Shown: positions 57,271-64,000 of the stretch, in pieces
How the letters are laid out: each line of letters opens with the position of its first letter
Numbering within the stretch: position 1 is the first letter of the stretch
DNA from: Microbacterium terregens
Lineage (GTDB): Bacteria; Pseudomonadota; Alphaproteobacteria; Sphingomonadales; Sphingomonadaceae
Length of the DNA: 64,000 nt
Assembly: GCF_027922045.1 (NCBI RefSeq)
Contig: NZ_BSEX01000006.1
Span: forward strand, 98,784 to 162,783
Direction: 5' to 3'
Notes under the pieces: generated by a model
What the model saw: only the letters and a program-made list of their open reading frames with translations
Told to the model about the DNA's origin: nothing
Databases searched by the model: none
Translations under genes and position numbers: made by a program

Positions 57271-59097
57271 TCAGCGGGCCGGCGCTGCGGGCGTGACTGC
57301 GTCCGCATAGCGGATCCGCCACAGCTTGAACGGTGCCCGCTTCGACAGCGGCACCGGCTCCAGCCATGCCGGCACCTGGCCCTTGGCAAGCTGGGCGTAG
57401 AAGCCCTCCGGCGCGCGCGCGCGGTAGAGCGTGGTTTCCGCAAGGTTCGGGCAGACCAGCAGATAGGTCGCGCCGTGGCGCCGGGCGATTTCGCGGAACG
57501 CATCGGCACTGCCCTGGAAGGCGTGGTGCACGTCCAGGATCGGCTGCTCGTTGCGATGATAGGGTCCGGTGATGCCGTTGTGATGCGTGCCCACGATTAG
57601 CCGCGGGCCCAGGTCGACGTGGGTGAACATGGTGGCCGCGGGAATGCGGTCCAGCTCTGCCAGTGCCGAGATGCTCATGCAGCGCGCGCTGGCGCGGTTC
57701 ACCATCAGCGTCCGCCGATCCGGCGGGTCGAGTCGCAGGCGCTGGATCAGCGTCGCGGAGAACAGCCCGGCGAGCAGCAACACGACCGCAAGCACCGCGC
57801 CTGCGACCTTGATGGCGGTCGAACGGCGGCTGACGAACCAGGTGAGGATCATCCAGGCGAGCGCCACTTCGCCTGCGATCGCCAGCAGCTGTGCGGCCGG
57901 CCCGGCGCGGATCTGCCACAGCAGCATCGCCCCGGCAAAGGCGGTGAACAGCGCGATCGCGGCCCAGCCCGCCAGCTGCTCCGGGTTGCGGCGGGCGCGC
58001 CAACAGGCGAGGCATGCGCCCAACAGGCCCAGCGCCGGCACGACCGCGATCGGCACGGCAATGCGCAGCGGGTGCTTGTAGATCGGCTTGGCTTCCCGGA
58101 CGTTGTTGAGCCAGAGGTTGGCGAGTTCGTCCGACACCCCCTCCGGCCGCGACAGGCACTTGGGGAACAGCAGCGCGAAGCCGCCCGCGATCACCGCACC
58201 CACGGCGGCGCCGGCCGCAAGCCGCGCGATGCGGCTTTCGAGCGGCAGGCGCGAGAGCGCGAACAGCGCCGCGCCGCCTGCGACCGTCACCGACAGCCAC
58301 ACCGGCGTCAGCGCGTCGCAGCGCATCGCGTAGTTGGCGTTGGAGGCAAAGGCGACGAAGCCGAGCGCGCTGCCGCCGGCAAGCGTCGCGCCATAGACGG
58401 CGAGCCGCCGCGCCTCCGCCCGGTCCCACACCCAGCGCAGCGCGACCAGGCCGCCTGCCATCGCGCAATAGGGCAGCAGCTCGAGGCCAATGGTGAGCGA
58501 CACCGCGCTCGAGATGCCGACCAGCGCCCCGCCCCTGCCCCTGCGCGGATCGGCGAGGCCCGCGACCGTGAGGCTGAGGCAGGCCAGCTGCCAGCCGTGG
58601 TGGTCGATGCGCATGGGCATGAACATCGGCAGCGTCGCGGAACAGCCGAACAGGAACAGGATGGCGAGTGCCCATGCCTGGGGCGCGACCAGCCGGCGGA
58701 CGGTGGCGGCGATCGCGACCAGCACGACGCCCAGCGGCAGCAGCGGCGCGATGCCGCACGCCAGCCGCTCCGCAAGCGCCGCGCCGGTGAACGGCTTGAA
58801 CAGCAGGAACAGCCCGGCGATCGGAAGGTCGACGAGCCGCGACCAGTGGATGTCGATTCCCGCGGGAGGATCGAGGCGGTACTGGCGCAGGTCGTACCAG
58901 CCCTGGCCGCCGAGCAGCCCGCGGACCTGCATCAGCCGCATGTTGTCGTCGGTGTCGTTGAGCACCAGCCAGTGGATCTGCGGCCAGCGCTGGATCAAAT
59001 AGACGGTGGCGATCACCGCCCAAACCAGCAGCGCCCGGCGCACCCAATGGCGCTCCAGCATCTGTGCGAGACTGACGTTGCCCGACGCGTCGTTCAA
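57271..59097 (-). CDS. Polytopic membrane protein, GT-C glycosyltransferase-like
   Basis: This is a large membrane protein of about 608 residues. I prefer the TTG at 59097, which has GAGGAAA just upstream; the ATG at 59061 would give 596. About 10-12 membrane helices are predicted from hydrophobic runs. After the first helix, a long periplasmic loop reads NDTDDNMRLMQVRGLL, with an acidic DD pair placed like the catalytic motif of GT-C enzymes such as STT3 or PMT. The last 150 residues are a soluble domain (SARCMSISALAELDRIPAAT onwards). Neighbouring GtrA-like, GtrB-like and methyltransferase genes suggest it glycosylates an envelope polymer or protein from a polyprenyl-phosphate donor. Confidence 0.72.
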   Translation of the reverse strand: MNDASGNVSLAQMLERHWVRRALLVWAVIATVYLIQRWPQIHWLVLNDTDDNMRLMQVRGLLGGQGWYDLRQYRLDPPAGIDIHWSRLVDLPIAGLFLLFKPFTGAALAERLACGIAPLLPLGVVLVAIAATVRRLVAPQAWALAILFLFGCSATLPMFMPMRIDHHGWQLACLSLTVAGLADPRRGRGGALVGISSAVSLTIGLELLPYCAMAGGLVALRWVWDRAEARRLAVYGATLAGGSALGFVAFASNANYAMRCDALTPVWLSVTVAGGAALFALSRLPLESRIARLAAGAAVGAVIAGGFALLFPKCLSRPEGVSDELANLWLNNVREAKPIYKHPLRIAVPIAVVPALGLLGACLACWRARRNPEQLAGWAAIALFTAFAGAMLLWQIRAGPAAQLLAIAGEVALAWMILTWFVSRRSTAIKVAGAVLAVVLLLAGLFSATLIQRLRLDPPDRRTLMVNRASARCMSISALAELDRIPAATMFTHVDLGPRLIVGTHHNGITGPYHRNEQPILDVHHAFQGSADAFREIARRHGATYLLVCPNLAETTLYRARAPEGFYAQLAKGQVPAWLEPVPLSKRAPFKLWRIRYADAVTPAAPAR

Positions 59098-59220
59098 AAC
59101 CGCTTTCCTCACCCCGGCCGGCACGATACTGCCCGCGCGCTCGGCGCCGGCTCTAGTGGCGGGCGCGCAAAGGGCAAGGGCGGGACGGGCGTGGACACCA
59201 TCTTGAGACGGGTCGAGACG

Positions 59221-59619
59221 ATGCGGACGAGCGGCATGCTCGGCCAGCTGATCCGATTCGGCATCGCGGGTGGCATCTCGACGCTGATCTATGCCGCGGT
59301 GTACCTGCCGCTCACCACCTGGGTCTTCCCGCGGGAGCACGCGGTCTATGCGGTGCCCTTCGCCTTTGCCGTGGCAGTGACCGCGGGCTTCTTCCTGCAC
59401 AGCCGCTGGAGCTTCAAGGGCCATGGCACGCGCCACCCGGGCGTCCGCCAGCAGCTGCAGTTCGTGGCGGTCCAGGGATCCGGCATGGCGCTGAACGCGG
59501 CGATCACCTGGGTCGGCACGGCGCTGTTCGGGCTGCCGGCCTGGGCGCCGCTGCTTCCGGCCGTGGCGCTCGCCACGATCTTCACCTTCATCCTCAACCG
59601 CTGGCTGGTGTTTGGCTGA
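59221..59619 (+). CDS. GtrA-family membrane protein (polyprenyl-phosphate-sugar flippase candidate)
   Basis: This is a 132-residue protein with four membrane helices, the GtrA fold. QLIRFGIAGGISTLIYAAVY opens the family, GFFLHSRWSFKG is the typical second-loop motif, and FTFILNRWLVFG closes it. GtrA proteins are thought to flip glucosyl-undecaprenyl phosphate. The ATG at 59221 is chosen; in-frame GTG 59191 and TTG 59203 are alternatives. The methyltransferase ATG follows the stop by 1 base. Confidence 0.88.
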   Translation: MRTSGMLGQLIRFGIAGGISTLIYAAVYLPLTTWVFPREHAVYAVPFAFAVAVTAGFFLHSRWSFKGHGTRHPGVRQQLQFVAVQGSGMALNAAITWVGTALFGLPAWAPLLPAVALATIFTFILNRWLVFG

Positions 59620-59620
59620 T

Positions 59621-60352
59621 ATGGACCGCGTCATCTACGATCGCATGGCAGCGCATGACTCCACCCACTGGTGGTACCGTGCCCGTCGCGACATCCTTGC
59701 CGACTATATCGCGCGCTATGCGGGGCTGCCGAAGGATGCGCGCATCCTGGAGATCGGCTGCGGCACCGGCCACAACCTGCCGATGCTCGCCGCCTTCGGC
59801 GACGTGGATGCGATCGAGATCGACGCGGCGGCGCGCGACATCGCCAGCGCGCGGCTGGGCAAGCCGGTCGGCGAGGCGCCGCTTCCCGAACTCACCGGGG
59901 TTCCGGAGGGGAGCTACGACCTGATCGCGGTGCTCGATGTCGTCGAGCATATCGAGGACGATGTCGCGGCACTCGCGGGCATGGCGCGCCGGCTGAAGCC
60001 CGGCGGCAAGATCCTGGTAACCGTGCCGGCGCACCAGTGGATGTGGAGCGCGCACGACGTGGTGAACCATCACCACCGCCGCTATTCCAAGGCGACGCTG
60101 ACGAAGGCGATCACCGATGCGGGCCTTGCCCACAACGGCCTGCGCTATTTCAACTCGCTGCTGTTCCCGGCCGCGCTCGCGGCGCGTGCCGTCGGCAAGC
60201 TGACCGGCAAGGACGACAGCGACGACTCGCCGCCGGCAAAGCCGCTCAACCTGGCGTTCGAGAAGATCTTCGCACTCGAGCGGCACCTGGTGGGTCGCCT
60301 GCCGCTGCCGCCCGGGCTGTCGCTAATCACGCTGCTGTCGCGACCCGCGTAA
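59621..60352 (+). CDS. Class I SAM-dependent methyltransferase
   Basis: This is a methyltransferase of about 243 residues. Motif I is ARILEIGCGTGHNLPML, the acidic residue after strand 2 is in VDAIEID, motif II is YDLIAVLDVVEHIEDD and motif III follows RRLKPGGKILVTVPA. WMWSAHDVVNHHHRRY and the RDILADYIARY start are seen in methyltransferases of envelope polysaccharide clusters. The ATG at 59621 is 1 base after the gtrA stop; a TTG 9 bases earlier is in frame. The target is unknown, but context suggests a sugar or lipid carrier. Confidence 0.88.
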   Translation: MDRVIYDRMAAHDSTHWWYRARRDILADYIARYAGLPKDARILEIGCGTGHNLPMLAAFGDVDAIEIDAAARDIASARLGKPVGEAPLPELTGVPEGSYDLIAVLDVVEHIEDDVAALAGMARRLKPGGKILVTVPAHQWMWSAHDVVNHHHRRYSKATLTKAITDAGLAHNGLRYFNSLLFPAALAARAVGKLTGKDDSDDSPPAKPLNLAFEKIFALERHLVGRLPLPPGLSLITLLSRPA

Positions 60353-60358
60353 GCGCGC

Positions 60359-61378
60359 CTACTCCGCGGCGCTCGGCCCGCGGGGCGCGTAGATGACTTC
60401 GCCCGGCTCCCCGGCGCGATAGCCGAGCGAGGCGCGGCCCTGCACCGGGCCGGCGACATCGGCGACGAGGTACAGCGGTCGGCGCTTCGATTCGACATAG
60501 AGCCGGCCGAGATACTCGCCGATCATGCCGAGCACGAACATCTGCACCGCGCCCAGGAACACCACCACCAACATGGTGGAGGTCCAGCCCTGGACCGCGT
60601 TCCCCATCGCCCAGCCGATCGCGATGTAGAGCATCAGCAGCACCGAGGCGCCGGTGAGCACCAGCCCCATGTGGCTGGCGAGGCGCAGCGGGGCGGTGGA
60701 AAAGCCGGTCATCGCATCGAAGGCGAAGCGCATCATCTTGGCGAGCGGATACTTCGTCTCGCCCGCGTGCCGCTCCGCGCGGTCGTAGAGGAACGGCACC
60801 TGGCGGAAGCCCACCCAGGCGACCATGCCGCGGATGAAGCGGGCCTGTTCGGGAAGCGACAGGAAAGCGTCGAGGGCACGCCGGCTCATCAGGCGGAAGT
60901 CGCCGGTGTCGAGCGGGATGGGCGTGTCCGTCACGCGATCGAGCACGCGGTAGAAGATCGCGGCGGTCAGCTTCTTGAACAGCGACTCGCCCTCGCGCTT
61001 GCGGCGCACGGCGTAGACCACGTCCGCGCCCTCGCGCACCATCGTCTCGCGCATGTCGGAAAGCAGTTCGGGCGGGTCCTGAAGATCGGCGTCGAGGATC
61101 AGGATCTGCTCGCCCGCGCACAGGTCCAGCCCGGCGGTGAGCGCCAGCTGATGGCCGTGGTTGCGCGAGAGATTGATGGCGACGACGCACGGGTCCGCAG
61201 CGGCGATGCGCTGCATGACCGGCCAGCTGCCGTCGCGCGAGCCGTCGTTGACCAGCACGATCTCGTGACTGCCCCCCACCGCGGCATGCGCAGCGGCGGA
61301 GACGCGCGCGTGGAGCGCGTCGAGGCACGCTTCTTCATTGTAGCAGGGGATCACGATCGAGAGCGCAGGCCGGTTCAT
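60359..61378 (-). CDS. Family 2 glycosyltransferase, GtrB / dolichol-phosphate mannosyltransferase-like
   Basis: This is a 339-residue enzyme that likely transfers a sugar from a nucleotide donor to undecaprenyl phosphate. The GT2 core has ALSIVIPCYNEEACL, VLVNDGSRDGSW and the DxD-like ILDADLQDPPELL. TGDFRLMSRRALDAFL and KYPLAKMMRFAFDAMTGFS are typical of GtrB/DPM1-type enzymes. Two membrane helices (about 233-285) follow the catalytic domain. It converges on the methyltransferase with a 6-base gap and belongs with the flippase and GT-C-like genes. Confidence 0.92.
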   Translation of the reverse strand: MNRPALSIVIPCYNEEACLDALHARVSAAAHAAVGGSHEIVLVNDGSRDGSWPVMQRIAAADPCVVAINLSRNHGHQLALTAGLDLCAGEQILILDADLQDPPELLSDMRETMVREGADVVYAVRRKREGESLFKKLTAAIFYRVLDRVTDTPIPLDTGDFRLMSRRALDAFLSLPEQARFIRGMVAWVGFRQVPFLYDRAERHAGETKYPLAKMMRFAFDAMTGFSTAPLRLASHMGLVLTGASVLLMLYIAIGWAMGNAVQGWTSTMLVVVFLGAVQMFVLGMIGEYLGRLYVESKRRPLYLVADVAGPVQGRASLGYRAGEPGEVIYAPRGPSAAE

Positions 61379-61430
61379 GGGCCGGCGCGATACTCCAACT
61401 CTGCGCCGAACGGAATTGCCTGTGCGACGG

Positions 61431-62315
61431 TCAGCGCGGCAGCAGCCGCGGGAGCTGGGGCAGGAGTTCGCGGCCGAGGAAGCCGACCGGCCCATTCGCC
61501 ATCGCCAGCGCCGCTCCCGCCTCGCCATGCAGCCACACGCCCCAGCCGGCGGCAACCAGCGGATCGGCGCCGCGCGCGATCAGCCCCCCGATGGCGCCCG
61601 CGAGCACATCACCCGAGCCGCCCGTGGCCAGCCCGACGCCGCCGCCCGCATAGCGCAACAGTGTCCGCCCGTCGGGTGCCGCGACCAGCGTGCTGCTGTC
61701 CTTGAGCAGGACCACGGCTTGGAAGCGCTCTGCCGTTCGCAGGGTCACGCCCTCGCGATCCTTGGCGATCTCTTCGGGCTCGCAGTCGCACAGCGCCGCC
61801 ATCTCGCCGAGGTGCGGCGTGAGAACCAGCCTGCCCCCGAAGGCCGAGGCCAGCCGCTTGGCGAGCGGCCCGGCACAGGCGACGGCGGCCGCGTCGAGCA
61901 CCAGTGCGGCATCCTCCGGAGGATCGTCCGCGAGTTGTTCGACCAGCCGGATCGCCGCCGCGCGATCCGAGATGGCCGGCCCCACCACGATGGTGTCGCA
62001 GCGCCGCGACTCTTGCGCCAGCGCGCCCGCCTCGCCCGCGATTTCGCCGTCCGCGTCCTCCTGGAGCGCGGTCACTCCGGCTTCGGGCATGACAACGCCC
62101 AGCAGCGGCGCTGCCGAAGCGATGGTCGCGAGCATCAGCTTGCCGGCGCCGACTCGGAGCGCCGCCTCACCGGTCAGGAGCAGCCCGCCCGGCACGCGCC
62201 GCGAACCGCCGACCGCCAGCACGCGTCCCCGGCTGTTCTTGTCGGTACCCTCGCCATGGACGGGCAGCGGGTTCGCGGCGAGCCAGGCGCTGTCGATTGC
62301 CGTCGGTTCGCTCAT
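61431..62315 (-). CDS. nnrD: ADP-dependent NAD(P)H-hydrate dehydratase
   Basis: NnrD repairs damaged NADHX and NADPHX. The 294-residue protein is the ribokinase-like YjeF C-terminal domain alone; the NnrE epimerase domain fused to it in many bacteria is absent. RGRVLAVGGSRRVPGGLLLTGEAALRVGAGK binds nucleotide, LTPHLGEMAAL is a family motif, and GLATGGSGDVLAGAIGGLIARG is the substrate loop, with Ser where many have Thr. The ATG overlaps the phosphatase stop as ATGA. Confidence 0.94.
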   Translation of the reverse strand: MSEPTAIDSAWLAANPLPVHGEGTDKNSRGRVLAVGGSRRVPGGLLLTGEAALRVGAGKLMLATIASAAPLLGVVMPEAGVTALQEDADGEIAGEAGALAQESRRCDTIVVGPAISDRAAAIRLVEQLADDPPEDAALVLDAAAVACAGPLAKRLASAFGGRLVLTPHLGEMAALCDCEPEEIAKDREGVTLRTAERFQAVVLLKDSSTLVAAPDGRTLLRYAGGGVGLATGGSGDVLAGAIGGLIARGADPLVAAGWGVWLHGEAGAALAMANGPVGFLGRELLPQLPRLLPR

Positions 62316-63091
62316 CCGCGCACTCCGGCGCTGCGGTCCGGCTCGGCGGTGACCGCGACCGCGCTTTCCTCGACCGGCGCCGTCTCGTTGTAGCGGACGA
62401 GCGCCAGGCCGCCGTAGCGGCCCTTCTCCGGATCATAGCGATATTCGGTGACCGAGCAGTTGGCCACGTCTCCCTCCCGGTCGATGCCCAGGATCTCCGC
62501 CTCGCTCATCCGCTCGATGACGTAGCGCAGGCATAGCACCACGACCTGATGCGCGACGATCATCACCCGGCGGCCGCCATAGTGCAGCCCCACCGTGTCC
62601 ATCAGCGAGCGCAGACGGAAGATGACGTCGCACCAGCTCTCGCCACCCGGCGGCCGATGGTAGAATTTCCCGAGCAGCCGGCGGAACTCCGCCTGTTCGG
62701 GCTGGAGCGTGACGATGCCGCTGGTGGTCAGGCCGTCGAGGATGCCGAACTCCTTTTCGCGGAGTCGCTCGTCCGGGCAGATCGGCTCTTCGGGAATGGC
62801 GGTGCCGCCCTGCTCGCGGAACAGCCGCGCCGTCTCCATCGCCCGGGCATAGGGGGAGGCGAGCAGCACCTCCGGCCGGCCGTGCGCCTCGCCCCGCGCA
62901 AACCAGCGGCCGAGCGCGCGCGCCTGCTCCTCGCCGCGGGCCGAGAGCGGCACGTCCACGTCGCGGGTGCCCACGGCGATCCGCGGGGCGCCCGCCGCGT
63001 GGGCCGCGTCGCGCGCCACATTGCCCGCGCTTTCCCCGTGCCGCACGATCCAGAGGCGTTCGGGCCAGGCGGGGGAATGGGCGGTCGGCAT
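62312..63091 (-). CDS. Histidine phosphatase superfamily protein
   Basis: This is a 259-residue phosphoglycerate-mutase-like protein. The ATG at 63091 follows AGGAG by about 9 bases. LWIVRHGESAGNVARDAAH carries the catalytic RHG, LLASPYARAMETARLF the second Arg, RLREKEFGILDGL the Glu, and VMIVAHQVVVLCLRYVI the second His. The region GGESWCDVIFRLRSL resembles broad-specificity phosphatases of the GpmB/PhoE/fructose-bisphosphatase group. The substrate is unknown. Confidence 0.88.
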   Translation of the reverse strand: MPTAHSPAWPERLWIVRHGESAGNVARDAAHAAGAPRIAVGTRDVDVPLSARGEEQARALGRWFARGEAHGRPEVLLASPYARAMETARLFREQGGTAIPEEPICPDERLREKEFGILDGLTTSGIVTLQPEQAEFRRLLGKFYHRPPGGESWCDVIFRLRSLMDTVGLHYGGRRVMIVAHQVVVLCLRYVIERMSEAEILGIDREGDVANCSVTEYRYDPEKGRYGGLALVRYNETAPVEESAVAVTAEPDRSAGVRG

Positions 63092-63140
63092 GGACGGTGG
63101 CTCCTGCGGCATCTTCGCAGGAAGGAAGCGGCGAACCCCG

Positions 63141-63167
63141 GAGGGAGTTCCAGAACTCCCTCTTTTT
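63141..63167 (+). terminator. Intrinsic terminator on the plus strand upstream of acnA
   Basis: GAGGGAGTTC (63141-63150) and GAACTCCCTC (63153-63162) are perfect inverted copies around CA, followed by TTTTT at 63163-63167. This is the strongest intrinsic terminator in the window, yet no plus-strand gene precedes it: it sits between two divergent genes. It could end a small RNA or antisense transcript, or shield the acnA promoter. Confidence 0.75.
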
Positions 63168-63196
63168 GCGACCCTTTCGCAGGTAAGAACCCGCAC

Positions 63197-63225
63197 TTCC
63201 CACAGCCGCACCCCCTTGCTACAGC
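63197..63225 (+). promoter_or_regulatory. Candidate acnA promoter
   Basis: TTCCCA (63197-63202) and TACAGC (63220-63225) are 17 bases apart. RNA would start near 63232, leaving a leader of about 95 bases. The minus-ten word is the same as in the argS candidate. Confidence 0.4.
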
Positions 63226-63327
63226 CCGCCCCGAATCTCGCATTCGCTTTTGATGGCGGCGCGCCCGAGCGGGACCCCCTCCCGCCCCTCCGTCCGCGCC
63301 GCGCAGACTGGAAGGACAAGTCCACCT

Positions 63328-64000
63328 ATGACCGCCATCGGCCAGGACACGCTCGGCACCCGTGACACGCTCACGGTCGGCAGCAAGAGCTACAGCTACT
63401 ACAGCCTCGCCAAGGCCTCGGCGAAGCTCGGCGACATCAGCCGCCTGCCCTTCTCGATGAAGGTGCTGCTGGAGAACATGCTCCGCTTCGAGGACGGCAC
63501 CACCGTCACCCCGGCCGATGCGCAGGCGATCGTCGACTGGCAGAAGGATGCGCGCTCCGACCGCGAGATCCAGTACCGCCCGGCGCGCGTGCTGATGCAG
63601 GACTTCACCGGCGTGCCCTGCGTGGTCGATCTCGCCGCGATGCGCGATGCGATCACCAAGCTCGGCGGCGACCCGGCCAAGATCAACCCGCAGGTTCCCG
63701 TTCACCTCGTCATCGACCACTCGGTCATGGTCGACGAGTTCGGCACGCCCAAGGCGTTCGAGCAGAACGTCGAGCTCGAGTACCAGCGCAACATGGAGCG
63801 CTATGAGTTCCTGAAGTGGGGCTCCAAGGCGCTCAACAACTTCCAGGTCGTTCCCCCGGGCACCGGCATCTGCCACCAGGTGAACCTGGAATATATCGCG
63901 CAGTCGGTCTGGTCGTCGCAGGCAACCGACGGCAGCGCCATCGCCTATCCCGACACGCTGGTGGGCACCGACAGCCACACCACGATGGTGAATGGTCTCG
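63328..64000 (+). CDS. acnA: Aconitate hydratase A, 3' end cut off by the window
   Basis: AcnA isomerises citrate to isocitrate in the TCA cycle using a 4Fe-4S cluster. The ATG at 63328 follows GAAGGAC. The visible 224 residues start [20 protein letters not shown] and include [66 protein letters not shown] and [14 protein letters not shown], all hallmarks of the AcnA/IRP1 group. The cluster Cys residues lie beyond the window. Some AcnA proteins also bind RNA when iron is low. Confidence 0.97.
   Translation, partial: MTAIGQDTLGTRDTLTVGSKSYSYYSLAKASAKLGDISRLPFSMKVLLENMLRFEDGTTVTPADAQAIVDWQKDARSDREIQYRPARVLMQDFTGVPCVVDLAAMRDAITKLGGDPAKINPQVPVHLVIDHSVMVDEFGTPKAFEQNVELEYQRNMERYEFLKWGSKALNNFQVVPPGTGICHQVNLEYIAQSVWSSQATDGSAIAYPDTLVGTDSHTTMVNGL

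Noticed and set aside
57619..59220. Long plus-strand extension of the gtrA frame
   Set aside because: It is antisense to the GT-C-like membrane gene and rich in Arg/His/Gln as expected for antisense; GtrA starts at about 59221.

Overview
The window looks like chromosomal DNA of a sphingomonad-type alphaproteobacterium (Sphingomonas or a close relative). This rests on the high GC content, the many GTG starts, a division and cell wall (dcw) cluster in alphaproteobacterial order, a single bifunctional Rsh stringent factor, a TonB-dependent receptor, PHA (polyhydroxyalkanoate) granule genes, and an exact match to the general stress (EcfG-type) promoter. I saw no phage, insertion sequence, CRISPR array, tRNA or rRNA. 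It is mostly core genome with short dispersed palindromic repeats in the gaps.

Layout. 1-3764 (+): 3' part of parE, a secreted protein of unknown function with TonB-like features, and a periplasmic serine hydrolase. 4025-12370 (-), read right to left: dgt, argS, a SPOR protein, nagZ, scpA-scpB, tatA-tatB-tatC. 12367-33224 (-): a long TPR/SPOR protein, then the dcw cluster read from mraZ: rsmH, ftsL, ftsI, murE, murF, mraY, murD, ftsW, murG, murC, a 65-residue unknown protein, murB, ddl, ftsQ, ftsA, ftsZ. Most joins are ATGA, GTGA or TGATG overlaps, so translation is probably coupled. The mraZ upstream region carries TGGG repeats at exact 10-bp spacing, like the E. coli MraZ operator. 33584-34941 (-): cysteine synthase and a small membrane protein.

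35090-44172: a TonB-dependent receptor convergent with modA-modB-modC (molybdate uptake), then a small phasin divergent from a three-gene efflux system (MFS pump, HlyD-type adaptor, NodT-type outer membrane factor). The gap between phasin and pump carries an EcfG-type promoter facing the pump and a near match facing the phasin. 44343-50345: aldehyde dehydrogenase, xseB-ispA-coaD, a cation diffusion facilitator, murA and clpS. 50533-53211 (-): a second phasin and the PHA synthase phaC. 53386-57264 (+): an aminotransferase, the Rsh (p)ppGpp synthetase/hydrolase and a thioesterase. 57271-61378: a four-gene envelope glycosylation locus (GT-C-like membrane protein, GtrA-like flippase, SAM methyltransferase, GtrB-like glycosyltransferase). 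61431-64000: NAD(P)HX dehydratase, a histidine phosphatase and the 5' part of aconitase acnA.

Peptidoglycan synthesis and division dominate: UDP-MurNAc-pentapeptide synthesis (MurA-F, Ddl), lipid I and II (MraY, MurG), the FtsW/FtsI septal synthase, FtsZ/FtsA/FtsQ/FtsL, two SPOR proteins and the recycling enzyme NagZ. MurE carries the DNPR motif of the meso-diaminopimelate-adding type. Points most worth a second look are the unknown 65-residue protein inside the dcw cluster, the MraZ-type operator, the EcfG-type promoter pair, the pump gene with no normal start codon, and the secreted protein that pairs a TonB-box-like motif with a TonB C-terminal-like domain.
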